A DNA stretch of 31,199 bases from Phoronis australis (GCA_002633005.1 NMRA01000031.1:624493-655691), one strand, 5' to 3'. Counted from the stretch's first letter, positions 1 through 10,410 are shown. Numbers and translations: made by a program. Notes: a model not told the origin generated them from the sequence alone.

Positions 1-25
1 ACGCTAGGACCTAGCTAAAACCTAG

Positions 26-38
26 TCAAGGTCACGTG
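26..38 (+). promoter_or_regulatory. Nuclear-receptor half-site overlapping an E-box
   Basis: TCAAGGTCA (26-34) fits the extended half-site bound by ERR/SF-1-type orphan nuclear receptors, and CACGTG (33-38) is a canonical E-box that shares two bases with it. Both motifs are seen directly. Function is only inferred from the consensus match, no gene start is visible nearby, and such motifs occur by chance. Confidence 0.15.
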
Positions 39-150
39 TTCTAATTTAAAATGCACGGCAATATCTCACGTAATCTCGCGAAGTCTTACTTTTTAGCGAG
101 GTCCTAGTGTTACTGAACGGGAGGCACATTTCTTCCGAGAAGTGTAAAAA

Positions 151-269
151 CTCAGCTCGCATACGTTGGAAATTCCAGGTCGCATTTAGCGACTTGATAC
201 GAGCTGACAAAAATCTCAGCTCGCATTTCCAAATTTCAGGTCGCAAATGCGACCTGCAGCTCGTTATGT
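151..269. repeat. Two tandem ~60-bp units with a palindromic core
   Basis: Both units begin with CTCAGCTCGCAT (151 and 215) and contain CAGGTCGCA. In the second unit this forms a 9-bp stem at 237-256, where CAGGTCGCA pairs with TGCGACCTG around an AA loop. The first unit has the same layout in decayed form (GGTCGCATTTAGCGACTT). This is probably a short local duplication or the remains of a small inverted-repeat element. No coding role is seen. Confidence 0.55.
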
Positions 270-1659
270 CGAGCCCTGATAACAGAGTAAAGGTGATGAA
301 TAAATCTTATTCGCAATTTAGTGCATTTAGCCGACCATTTAATGCATGAAACTACTAGAAGATCAAATCAACTCACTTCAGCCACTGTTTTCTAAAAGTA
401 GAAAGCTGACAGAATTTGAGTTTTCACTTTATGAGAATTGACCATGTCATGAGACCATGACTTCAGTAAAACTGAGCACGTAAAAGAAAGGTTAGTGCCA
501 AACTCAGGCTTCACATCTCAGCATTGAGTGGAAAACCCTCAACGCTGGTGTTAGAAGTACAACACATACAAAAAAAAGCTAGGGTAAAATCTCACCAATT
601 TTGAACAAAAATAATTGCCATTTTAATTTTTGAACGTTCGTACCATTACAATGAATGTCCAGAGTTTCTCAAAACATTGTCCTGTGGTAGCTATGATATA
701 CAACTAAAAGCTTTTATTCCGTGCTACTTAACTTTCGTAAATAAAAAAATTCCACGTCTGCAGCAAAATTTTGCAGCTCAACATTCCATAAAGGTCAGAC
801 AGGAAGTGACAGAAGAAAACAGTTACGTCAGCTAATTCCCACCCTCTTTTGCGGGGGGTAAGAAGACGGCCAGTGTGCCTTTTGCAAGACTCAGAGGCCA
901 ATGCGGAGGGTCTCTTGCAGGGATGAAATAGAAATCAGTTTAGGCCTATTGGACCCTGCACAGGTCCCCAAAAACTTGCCAAAAAAGTACTGCCAACTAG
1001 AAAATTTTGCAACACGCTTGCAGGAAACTTGTTAACATGAGTGTACCCCCAGGATTACTGTACGGATTCCTACTTAGTGAAAAAATGCAGTGTGGGATGT
1101 TCCACTTGAATGGATGAATGAAGCATTGAATACAGTGTTCACACCTTATCAACACAGTTAAAAACAATGTGTTACAAACAATAACAATAGGGCTTTGCCT
1201 GTAAAACTGGCCATGAGCAAACTGGGACAGAAATGAATTTTCCGCCTTTTAGCCACATGCATAAGTGGAGACAACAAATTAATATTTTAAATTTCAGAAT
1301 AATTTTGCGTGCACAAAATGAGGGTAGCTCCCACTACAAGCACTTCAGGTCACTATAATGATGCGTTTAAGTAAAGCGACAACCCTCGAGGCCTCGAAAA
1401 AATGGCCATAAAATAAGCGCTCAAAGTATTGTAGTATATTATAGAACAGTTGCAGACTCGGAGTCCGAGAAGTCGACAGTGATACCCATAGATCGATGCA
1501 CATGGTGACGATTGCTGGTTGAGAAGTTGAAACCAGTGGCATTGATAGAATTGACAGTTTGCTGGTGCCGTGTTGTGTCTAACTTCGTCTGTTGCTGTTG
1601 TACCTCAAACTGAAGTCAGTGCCACACTGATTTGACGCACCTCAATAAATTGGCAGCTG
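270..1659. other. Non-coding stretch, no gene recognised
   Basis: The stretch is AT-rich and contains only short open frames with no recognisable domain. No RNA gene, paired terminal repeats or convincing exon with good splice signals was found by eye. Confidence 0.6.
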
Positions 1660-1667
1660 GTTGTAAT

Positions 1668-2274
1668 CACAGGCGTCCTCAGCTTCTGATCGTCCCCAAT
1701 ACACTACATATAATACTACAAGGTATGACACTCCCGACCAGAAATTCCACGGGTGCTTCACTTCAGCCATCCATATCAAACACAAAACTCAATAAATTTA
1801 CACAAAACAGAAGTTCAACAAACCATGAAGAATTGTCCTTTCTCCCAATACCATTCACGGTGTCCTGTTCCGGCGACTTCGTAAGAAATTCGCGTAAAGT
1901 CACGATGTCGATAACTCTACACTTAGCCGTCAGTAGAAAACTATTGAGTACTTCCGTAACTCACCGGCAATTTCCGTACCATCCTTGACCTCGAGCGGCC
2001 CCTGATGGACGTAGGTGGTTTTTTTGTGAACATTTTTGTTCTTTGACTGCAAATTTCTTACGAAGTCGTCGGAACAGGACACCGTGAATGGTATTGGGAG
2101 AAAGGACAATTCTTCATGGTTTGTTGAACCTCTGTTTTGTGTAAATTTATTGAGTTTTGTGTTTGATATGGACGGCTGAAGTGAAGCACCCATGGAATTT
2201 CTGGTCGGGAGTGTCATACCTTGTAGTATTATATGTAGTGTATTGGGGACGATCAGAAGCTGAGGACGCCTGTG
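1668..2274. mobile_element. Foldback DNA element with 226-bp inverted arms
   Basis: Positions 1668-1893 are the reverse complement of 2049-2274 without any indel and with about five mismatches in 226 bp (near 98% identity). The outer ends are CACAGGCGTCCTCAGC and its complement. The arms flank a 155-bp centre (1894-2048). The element is bordered by GTTGTAAT (1660-1667) and TTTGTAAT (2275-2282), an 8-bp direct repeat with one mismatch, as expected for a target-site duplication of a hAT- or P-like transposon. It encodes no transposase; open frames in the arms are mirror images of one another and are not genes. A transcript through it would fold into a long hairpin. Superfamily is inferred from the duplication length only. 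Confidence 0.8.
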
Positions 2275-2296
2275 TTTGTAATGAGCCAAACTGATG

Positions 2297-2317
2297 CCTG
2301 TGTCAAACTGACACAGG
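2297..2317. other. Perfect 9-bp stem, 3-nt loop hairpin
   Basis: CCTGTGTCA (2297-2305) and TGACACAGG (2309-2317) are exact complements around AAC. It lies just outside the right end of the foldback element. No run of T follows, so it does not look like a terminator. Function is unknown. Confidence 0.4.
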
Positions 2318-2319
2318 TG

Positions 2320-4880
2320 CATGGGTTTTAAACGGTTATCGAAACTGAAATTGACAACATTGAGTGCTCTCGTATGCAGGTCACATGGATTGACCACATA
2401 GGTAATGTGTCCTGGGCCCCCAGGGCAGGCTGGGGTAATTAGCACCAGCAATTTTGGTTCTGATAACCGTTAAAAATCCATAAACCATTGGCTGTAATTT
2501 GGGAATTTACAGTAGCTTCAGCGCCGACATTAATTTGGCCCACCATCCCGTACCAAAATGAAGTGCGCCAAGTCAACTGGGCGCAAGCATGAAGTTTGCC
2601 GGGCTGCAACACCTGGCACACAGTGAGACAATCGGGTAGGCATACTGGAGTGGAGAGCGGAGTGATAGAAACCGGTGAAAGATTGCTCATTTGATGAAAA
2701 AATAACAAAATTATCTTAATACTTACGCTGTCCATGACTTCAACTACTGTATGATCATTTCTTCATTTTCTTAAAGACATCGCCCACGGCGCAAGGCGTT
2801 TAAAATGAAAGCGCATTCACTCCAGTGAGCTAGTCCTTCGACAAATCTGTAATAAAAATGGCCACCGACAGGTGCGTGTTTACAAGGGCTAAACGTAAGA
2901 GAATGGAGGAGATATTGTGATGAAAACTATATCACTTGTCAACTAATGTAAATTGTGCCTTAGTGTATCTTTAATATGAATATTTACTGCGTAAAATTCA
3001 TTTTTAATTTATCTTATTTTAGGTACATTACGGAATAAGGTAATGCAGTATTTGCTCACGTCATCGTAAGAGGAGTGAGTTGCTGGGAGACGATTAAACA
3101 TAAGCGCAGTCTTGTATGTTCCTGTTCAATAAGTCATTCCAATCGGAGTGATTACACGAGCTGCTGTCTCGTTCCGGTAGTATTCAAGAGCTTTCAATCG
3201 CCTAAGCGTTTCGGTTCAGATTTCAACAGTGACAGCTAAATAACAGATTAGGGGCGAAAATCAAGTGATATTGCTACAAAATTGAGTCTGAAAATCCGCC
3301 AGGTGACACGTACAGGGTGTTTCGGGCCTCACAGACCGCATAATATTTGCCCGACATGGGCCGGAGCACCGCACTGCGGTCTTTGCTTTGTCTAATACAG
3401 TATTTTAGTTGTACATATTTTCAAAAAGTCAGCTGATATGCAGGCTTAAAAAGGTCGCCGGATTCTGAATTTCCTTTTCCAACGTCATTGATCAGTGACT
3501 AAGGTGAACTTGACGCCACCGTGCGGCTGAAAAATGACAATGTAGGACGAGTTTCGTCAAGTCCAACCGGGGTCGGGTGGCTGTGCGTGAACTTAAATAA
3601 TCACGTTCACGTGGATAAAAATTTGCACTGCACTAAATCAAATTATCGTGTAACGTAAAAAAATCAACTAATCTTTTTTAAGCTATATTGGCGATCTTAT
3701 TCATCAGACAAGTGTTTTAACCAATCACAAATTCCGATTCTTTGACACAAGTTACGGTAAAGGAGAAAGTGAGTGTTTAATAAGGCCAATAATTACAAAA
3801 TTTTAACACGACTGAACAAAAAATTTCACCTGATTGCCCAAATATATGTTCAATTCCAAGTTCACGCATACGCGATCTTGAGATTAAGCAGGATTCCAAA
3901 TTCACGCACAGGAGGGCCGGGTCCTTCTGGTATTTTAGACTGTAAGGTTTCAAAATGAGTGGGTTGCTACTCAGTGCAGTGATTTGGCGTTGGGCCGGAC
4001 TGGGTGTGAGTGGTGTGGTGATCAACCTCATTCAGTGCCGACATGAGACTAGGTGAATTTTTGCCTCCGGGCGCGCTCAGTACACAAGTACTGCTTGTGA
4101 CACATGCTCACCAAACTGTAAAACCGGTCAAAGGTCAGGAGGACCAGTCTTCCAGCGTCAGTTCCGATTACCGACCAGTAACGTGGAAAGTATGCCAAAA
4201 CACATTAATCAATAATGGCACTCAAAAGTCGAAATCTTTTTGTTTTTCATTTGAAAACACTTTTTGGCCGGAGAAACTCGGTGATCTGAAATTAACTAAA
4301 TATCCACGGAGATCACAACGTACGTGTTGCCGGGAAAGGAGTATACCATAGACATCTTAATACTGTGATGCCATGGGGTATACTAGAAACTTATTATGTT
4401 GAAATTCGATCGCCAACAGTGTACAAGTTTTACCGATATACGCGGTACGTATTATTATTGACAATTTTAACAGACAAATGCAGAAAACTGGAAAATATTT
4501 GATAACTCAAAGCTTGAGACGAACTTTGAAAAAATTGCCCCGGTTTCCTGTCCGATCCCCGCGATTCATGTTTTACTAAAGGTCAGGGTTCGTGTTTTTC
4601 GGACTGGTTAGCAGGTGCGGGAGTCTGTTTTCGACTCTGGGACATCTGATTTACACCGGGGTTCCTGTTTTGATGGAACACGAGAATTGACTTCCGACAA
4701 TTGTAAACATTGGGCCTTCCTTTAAACCTGAACGGGAACATGGAAATGTTTTCACCAAGAGAGATTGCCGAGAGAATATCGCTGATATTTGGCAGTGACC
4801 TCTGTCAGTCTGTCTCCCCTTACTTAAATCGGCGATAATAAAATACCGCGCATTTCCGTCTATTTCTGATCACAAAGCCT
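2320..4880. other. Non-coding stretch, no gene recognised
   Basis: No conserved domain is recognisable in any frame. Two very short ATG frames with fair start context and a possible splice donor inside them (2858-2920 and 3955-4056) are treated as observations, not genes. The part around 3090-3190 has some look of an LTR end, but no partner LTR, primer-binding site or target duplication was found. Confidence 0.5.
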
Positions 4881-4887
4881 AGAGGAG

Positions 4888-4960
4888 CATGGACGGCGCA
4901 GCCCTGAAAAAAGTGGGGCCATTAAGGCCCCCTCAGCCCCCCTGTGGTGCACCGCTTATA
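4888..4960 (+). mobile_element. 73-bp hairpin element, copy A
   Basis: The unit starts CATGGACGGCGCA (4888-4900) and ends in the decayed complement TGCACCGCTTATA (4948-4960). The interior has the order A-rich AAAAAAGTGGGG, then a pyrimidine/GCCC block, then GGTGC. It matches copy B next to it and the reverse complement of copy C at 29523-29589. It is a terminal-inverted-repeat mini element with no coding capacity. A short open frame running through copies A and B is an artefact of the repeat. Confidence 0.6.
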
Positions 4961-4963
4961 GAC

Positions 4964-5036
4964 CATGTGCGGCGTAACACTCAGGAAAAAAGTGAGGGTA
5001 TAGCCCCCCCCAGCCCCCTATGGTGCGCCGCCCATG
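4964..5036 (+). mobile_element. 73-bp hairpin element, copy B
   Basis: The start CATGTGCGGCGTA (4964-4976) and end TGCGCCGCCCATG (5024-5036) are near-perfect inverted repeats. The interior AAAAAAGTGAGGGTATAGCC is shared with copy C in reverse. It sits only 3 bp from copy A in the same orientation, so it is either a tandem duplication or an insertion next to an existing copy. The terminal CATG is palindromic and could be part of the repeat or of a 4-bp target. Confidence 0.65.
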
Positions 5037-5039
5037 AGG

Positions 5040-6030
5040 AGTTATGGCCTGATCAACACTTGTTGCGCAACAATACGGTAAGCATCATAAAGCGTGGCAA
5101 GGGCACATCAACCTCTGACCAAATTTCCGAAACAGGTCCACCGAGCAAGCAGTAATCTCAATGACGAAAAATGTTGTCCAATTTCTTCAGTCACTTTGCA
5201 GATATTTAATTTCCCGCTTTTATGCATTTCCTTATTTAGAAATTCGACATTCCATCCCCAAAAACGGGATGAAAACTTAATCTCACTGAGCCGAACTTGT
5301 TTCCGTCGTGTGCCGACAAAAACCTTAGTGCGCCATTCTTGAGTACTCGCCATCATATACGCTGTAGCACCGGGTTCCGTTCAACAACATTGACACTGAG
5401 AACTCTGGACTAGATGGACATGATGAACCACTGGTGCAACTACATCAGAACTGTTACTATTGGAAGAGAGCAGGCTAAAATAATCCAAGTTTAATTTTCC
5501 GAAGCTTGAGCTTGACTGAATTTTCTTCTTGGCAACTGAAATAAAGTTAACGGCAAGGAGCGTTCTCGAGATCGGTTCTCGGAATTTTGGCAGGAAATGC
5601 AAATTCATCATGCAATGTATTTAGTTTTTTCTTAGTTTCATTTTCAAACATTTGATTTCACGTTGTATTCTTTCACTAATTATTTGATCTGGTCAAGAAG
5701 TGAGCTTTTGAAAGTGGAGACTGGACCAATTTTCATACATCAGCGATATCTATTCGGAGGCATGTTTTTGTTACAAGCCCATTCTCTGAGAGTGTTTAAG
5801 GGTTTCTTCATGATTAATTTGCGTGCAAATCCACCCACGCGCTGATAACCGAACGGTGAACAGCCAATTTATTTAAAAGGAAAGTACCACGTGGTGAAGC
5901 TCGTATATTTGTGGCACACAATGTGCTGAACATTTAAATCTCCGGGCACAACACTGAAGTAAATGCCCAAAACTAAGATTAGAAGTTTCTATACAACGTA
6001 GACCGTGGGCAGTAGCTCCAGTCCTTATCA
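5040..6030. other. Non-coding stretch, no gene recognised
   Basis: The only sizeable open frame is an 82-codon one on the minus strand (5356-5108, starting MMASTQEW). It matches no family I recognise and has no supporting splice or promoter signals. I see no RNA gene or repeat structure in the rest. Confidence 0.45.
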
Positions 6031-6032
6031 TG

Positions 6033-6398
6033 CATAGGCGGATTTAGGGGTAGGGGGTCCGCCCCCCACCCCCTTGGCTGCCGCAAAAAATAAAACAGCA
6101 AGAGCGTGAGGAAATATTGAGTGTATTAATTAACCCCGGTAATTAACATGAAATAAGAATTAACAAGGTGCAGTTTAATTTTGTGTGTGCTCGTGAGTAT
6201 GTGGGGGGAGGAGGCTGAGAGACCCGATTTCAAGCGTCCGATTCAGACCACCGGCGCAACTGGTTCCCGTTTTTTTAGTCCCCGTTTGTTTTTTAGCAAA
6301 AAGGTCCATATCCTCATATCTTAGGGTGGGTACGCGCATATAATCATTGCCGGAGACAAAGTGTTGGACCCCCTTATCATATCCTAGACTCGCCACTG
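6033..6398. mobile_element. Non-autonomous DNA transposon (366 bp)
   Basis: The left end CATAGGCGGATTTAGG (6033-6048) and the complement of the right end, CAGTGGCGAGTCTAGG (6383-6398), are imperfect inverted repeats. TCATG lies directly outside both ends (6028-6032 and 6399-6403), a perfect 5-bp candidate target duplication. The interior shares a block of about 48 bp, containing CCGTTTTTTTAGTCC and AGCAAAA(A)GGTCCA, with the element at 29156-29410. Its termini resemble those of the element at 18634-18798. A minus-strand open frame across it (6402-6175) is repeat sequence, not a gene. Confidence 0.6.
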
Positions 6399-6399
6399 T

Positions 6400-6798
6400 C
6401 ATGTCAGAGAGGGCAACTCTAGGGCTTTAATGATCTTCATGAAAAACATAAAATAAAACGAAAAAGAAATGATAATTTACGAAACTGTGGCAGCGTTTCC
6501 GTTATATCAAATGTACGGCTGTTTTTCTTTCTTTTTGCTGAATTTTATTAAAAAGATGTGGTCACGTGACCCAAAAAATAGCAGATTAGTATGAGTCAAT
6601 ATCAAATTACACAACTTTCTATTATCAGAACATGTCTATTTTTACCTAGTTAAAATCCATAATTTTTGAAGATAAAACAAAAAAGACCCTACAATTTGGC
6701 CCCACAATAACTAACCTCCTTCTTGTGTATGTCATCTAATTTCAAATAATAATGACGGAGCCAGCAGCACGCAGGGCTTTGCACCGGATCAGATTGGT
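6400..6798. other. Non-coding stretch, no gene recognised
   Basis: AT-rich sequence between the miniature transposon and the LINE fragment. It may contain further decayed LINE sequence near its right end, but no RT motif is readable in it. Confidence 0.4.
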
Positions 6799-7325
6799 AT
6801 GCGATGGACAAAAGTTGTATTACTTTCCAGGGAGATATCAGTTCCTGATGTGGAACACAGCTTGTTAGAATTATTCGCTGACCAGCAAATTAAACAGATT
6901 TACGTTCTGCCTTTTAAACTGTTGCTCCAACCTCATTTGAAAGTGTTTAAGTATTATCACATTCATAAAAAAGTTTATACAAAATATGTTTTAAAGAAAA
7001 TGAAAATTATCGAAAACGACAAATGCTTATTTTGTGGACTCGTAGAAACTTTTAATCACTCACTTGTTTTTGGAATGTGAGTATGTACTTTACTTTTTGG
7101 AATGAATTACAAACTTGGATATCAAATGTCGTTGGAACTAACTTTTCATTGTCTGAAAAGCGTGTTCTGCTATTTGCATACTTTGGAGATCATTGTTATG
7201 AAATCACCCAATATTATTTGACACCGCCAAGACATTGAAAAGTATAAAATCAAGTGCATCACCCCCTGACTTGCTAGGATCTTTTGAAACCCTTATACAT
7301 TTAGAAGTAATTCAAGTAGAGCTGG
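6799..7325 (+). mobile_element. LINE remnant, C-terminus of ORF2 (Tx1/L1-like)
   Basis: The translation shows the end of a non-LTR retrotransposon ORF2: a segment reading LPFKLLLQPHLKVFKYY, then TKYVLKKMKIIENDKCLFCG, which is the start of the C-terminal CCHC-like zinc motif, and then histidines. The frame continues only after shifts: near 7060 into HLFLECEYVLYF, near 7090 into FWNELQTWISNVVG followed by LFAYFGDHCYEIT, and again near 7240 into PDLLGSFETLIHLE. The RT catalytic part is missing, so the copy is 5'-truncated and dead. A CTTTT microsatellite follows. The clade is assigned from the zinc-region pattern known in L1/Tx1 elements; it could be a related clade. Confidence 0.75.
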
Positions 7326-7340
7326 ACTGTGTTTTTGTTT

Positions 7341-7360
7341 GTTTCTTTTCTTTTCTTTTC
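7341..7360 (+). repeat. CTTTT microsatellite
   Basis: Three to four CTTTT units follow the LINE fragment and probably belong to its 3' region. Confidence 0.5.
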
Positions 7361-7485
7361 TATGGCATTCCATTGTTAATTTCTGTTTCCTTAAATAAAT
7401 TTATCAAAAAGCCTTATTTCACGTGCTTGACCATTTTGTGTTATGAGTTATTTCATGTCAAAAACAGCCTGTCACATAAGTGTGT

Positions 7486-7489
7486 AAAA
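7486..7489 (-). terminator. RNA polymerase III terminator of tRNA-Ser
   Basis: On the minus strand a TTTT run begins 8 bases past the mature 3' end of the tRNA gene, the normal position for a Pol III stop. Confidence 0.7.
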
Positions 7490-7496
7490 GAATCGA

Positions 7497-7578
7497 CGTC
7501 GTGAGCAGGATTCGAACCTGCGCGGGAAGATCCCATTTGATTTCGAGTCAAACGCCTTAACCACTCGGCCATCACGAC
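7497..7578 (-). tRNA. tRNA-Ser(CGA)
   Basis: Read on the minus strand, this 82-nt gene folds as a class II tRNA that decodes UCG. The acceptor stem is GTCGTGA (7578-7572) with TCACGAC (7504-7498), discriminator G at 7497 as in eukaryotic tRNA-Ser. The A box TGGCCGAGTGG and the B box GGTTCGAATCC act as the internal Pol III promoter. The anticodon CGA (7545-7543) sits in a loop CTCGAAA closed by a TTTGA/TCAAA stem. The long variable arm (GGGATCTTCCC) is the serine identity feature. CCA is not encoded, as expected for a nuclear gene, and a TTTT terminator follows. No intron is present. It appears functional. Confidence 0.96.
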
Positions 7579-7739
7579 AAATCGGAAGTCTCAAGTGATT
7601 TTTATGTTATTTGAAGATTAGTTATTCTCAAAGATTCAAAATACTTCATATTGTTTTTAGTTTGATGATATAATGTTACACATTACTTTTACTATAAGAA
7701 ATTAAGACATTTTGAACACAATTCAGATAATGACCTTCC

Positions 7740-7970
7740 CAATGGTCACTGAAGAGTTAGGTTGCGGCCGCGGCCAGTTTCCAGAAAACAATTCTCTGGG
7801 ATAGGCCAGGCTTGGGGGGTAGTGTACGCATATAGGCTGATTGAACGTGATTTGTTTGTATTTGTAAACATGTTGAGAATGAGAAAAGGCAGTTGCTCGG
7901 CTGTAGCTGCACTCTTCTGTAAGATGGCGGCCCCCTGTTACATTTGTGCGTGTATTGCTGGGTAGCGCCT
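7740..7970. promoter_or_regulatory. GC/CpG-richer patch with YY1-like site
   Basis: The patch includes GCGGCCGCGGCC near 7763 and AAGATGGCGGCC (7921-7932), a match to the YY1-type motif often found just downstream of TATA-less transcription starts. This could be a promoter, but no convincing first exon follows and the overlapping short open frames on both strands have no recognisable product. The assignment is inference. Confidence 0.2.
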
Positions 7971-7989
7971 GAGAAATCGGCTTCAATTT

Positions 7990-9340
7990 TGGGTAGCCCG
8001 TACAAGCTAGAAATGCAAAAAGTTCACATTACTTTTGGACCACATTTTTGAAATCGGTAGGAAATTTTCTTTCAGAAACTAATGTGGGCTTGGGCCTATA
8101 TGTGGTTTATCGGTAGGGAAATTGCCCCAAGACCAAGCGGTGGTTTTTTGGGTAGACAGTGACCACCGTCTGTACCTGGCTCAGAAGAGAGGGTCATGCG
8201 CCGGAAGCTTTTCGGCGAATTATGCCTCACACTGAATAAAATAACAAAGTCAAGTTGTTGTAATTAGAGAATTATATATTATAGTTCATACTATAACCAA
8301 TAGGTGTCTCTGTAACTAGTTTCCCCACCATTGTCTTTGTGACTACACATTGATATTACATAGAGGTAGGAATTATCACCTTTTCCACGAGTATTCACTT
8401 TATATCCCGTTTATAGTACATTATCATTACCCTTGAGCTATACAGTAAGCATTCTCTTTACTTGTACTTCTAGGTCTCCATCATTCTTTCAATAAAGGGT
8501 GAAACGAAATGACGAATGTTTATATCTAGTAATATCATGTTGGTAAAATAAGAAGTGATTTCAAGGTCGTAGAGCAGAATTGTTAGCCTAATAGGCCTAC
8601 CATGTGTGCACCGTTGCCGTCAGTGTCTTGTTTGTTGTATTTGATTTTTTTGCTGTCAAGGAATCATGCATCAAAACTCGAATTGTTTACTGTTTTTTTA
8701 AATTTTTGAAATACGTGTACATTTACTTGTTATGTAGCATTTTTTACTCCGTTTATGACGCTGGTTTGTCTGCATCCCGAGTATTTGGCTCCCTTCAAGT
8801 TTTCCGTCTTCTTCGTTGTAAATATTCACAAGATATGAAGGATGCATAGGTAAATTGATTCCTGTTTTTGTATATATTATCATAGACTTTACGTGGACCG
8901 CCAACTCCGTATGTTTTCAATGGATGAAATCTGTGAACTTACGCACAAGCCATTACGTAATTATTTATTTGCCACACCTGGCCAAATTGTCGAGTTTTAT
9001 TTCCTGCAAGTATGTCGTCTACTAATCATGGTTAGCTGTGGTGTGTTCGGGTGGTAGTAGCATTGCTAAAAGTACTCACTATACTAACAGTTCTGCTATT
9101 GGAAGACTTTGAACAGTGTTTCAATGCCGAAAATTTTTTTTTTTCGTTTTACTGGACAGTAAAATACTGAGATGCGAGAATTTCCTGTCACAATACACTA
9201 CGGAAACTGAAACAGATAATTTAGGAGAGTGGCGCCTCCTCCAGGATAGTATGCAAGAAAATGTCGGGAGTTGCGAATTTGTTGTCTATAATCTATGACA
9301 TTGTAGTCTAATACACCAATTCCTCCTACTTGTCTTGTGT
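7990..9340. other. Non-coding stretch, no gene recognised
   Basis: AT-rich and stop-dense. Any upstream exons of the zinc-finger gene at 9346 would be expected here, but I could not identify one. Confidence 0.45.
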
Positions 9341-9345
9341 TTCAG

Positions 9346-10394
9346 ATTGGATCATGGTGAGCTGCTGGTGAGAAGTTTGTGCGAATTAGAAAGCTGATAA
9401 TAACCTGAGTTGTGGCATGGATGTATAAAAAATTGCGTGATCAGCGTGTGACCAGTATGAATCAGTACAGTACAAGTAACATTTTTGATATTAAATGCGC
9501 TAGTGGCAGTGTTGCTGATGAGAATGTCAAAGATGCCATAGTTAAACAGGAGCCTGGTGAAGACCAAGATGTGAATAAGCAAGTCTGGTATAATGAAGGA
9601 GGTAATATATTTCAACCAGCAGAGTTTAAACTTGAGTGTGATGATGGTGATCGTCTAGGTAGTGACTATTTCAAGCAGACGGATCTAGCATCATTTGAGA
9701 AGAACAAATCTCCTTTGCTGGAGCTGGGTGTTGTTGATGTATCTGGTGTTGCAAATGGACAGTATCGAGTGACTAGTGCGAAATCATTAGTACAGTTGCC
9801 ATGTGGCAAATGTGATGCGGTGCTAGGTGGCGTTGCACATCTTGAGGAACATATGTTAATACACACAGGGGAGAATTGCTTCAGCAATACTGACTGTGGA
9901 ACGTCATTTAAGACAAAAGATTGCCTCGTGAACTCGTGGATGTGCATAGACCTTACAACTGTATGGATTGTGGAAAACTGTTTAAAAGTCACTGCTTCCT
10001 CATCATCCATCAAAGCAAACATATATGTGAGAGACCATACAGCTGTTGTGAATGTGCAAAGTCCTTTCAGAAGGAGCATTTTCTAGTTGAGCACAAAACT
10101 CTACACACAGGGGAGAAGCCATACAGCTGCTCTGAGTGCGGCAAGTTGTTTCGAACGAGTCATTCTCTGTCTAATCATAGGAGTGTACACACTGGCGAGA
10201 TACCGTGCAAGTACAATGCGTGCAGAAGTTCATACAAAATCCAATCTAATGTTATTGTTCGTAAGAGAACACGCACTGGTGCTCAGTTTGAAAAGCAGTT
10301 TGGCAAAAAATTTCATCTAGTTTACCACAGGATTACACACACTGTTAAGACACCATACAAGTGTTGTGAATGCGGAATGCCAATTAAAACTTAG
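9346..10394 (+). pseudogene. C2H2 zinc-finger gene, frameshifted (copy 1)
   Basis: This is a probable DNA-binding transcription-factor gene, broken. A good acceptor (polypyrimidine then TTTCAG, 9341-9345) suggests a terminal exon starting at 9346; the first in-frame ATG is at 9421. The N-terminal part is acidic and contains VKQEP, which fits a SUMOylation motif seen in many zinc-finger proteins. A first finger (C-x2-C...H-x3-H, 9802-9864) is followed by a second that loses frame near 9934: a one-base deletion removes its first histidine. In the next frame come three good fingers (cysteine pairs at 9960/9969, 10044/10053 and 10128/10137), one canonical HTGEKPYSC linker, then two decayed fingers lacking metal ligands and a stop at 10392. 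A sequencing error could explain the shift, but the decayed fingers support real loss. Confidence 0.75.
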
Positions 10395-10410
10395 TTTAAT
10401 CATTTTTATG

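Noticed and set aside
1984-1999. CTCGAGCGGCC resembling cloning-linker sequence in the foldback centre
   Set aside because: Too short to separate from chance, and the surroundings read as ordinary genomic DNA.
1632-2451. Two long open frames on opposite strands with nearly identical proteins
   Set aside because: They are the two arms of the same inverted repeat read in opposite directions, so the similarity is structural, not evidence of coding.
2858-2920. Short ATG frame starting MATDRCVF with AG|GTGCGT inside
   Set aside because: Good start context and a donor-like site, but the possible exon is only a few codons long and nothing else supports a gene.
2947-3156. LTR-like segment (TGTAA start, TTACA end, AATAAG-like poly(A) region)
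   Set aside because: No second LTR, no matching target duplication and no convincing primer-binding site.
4889-5155. Proline-rich 88-codon open frame
   Set aside because: It is produced by the two C-rich hairpin elements; the third copy of the element does not keep the frame.
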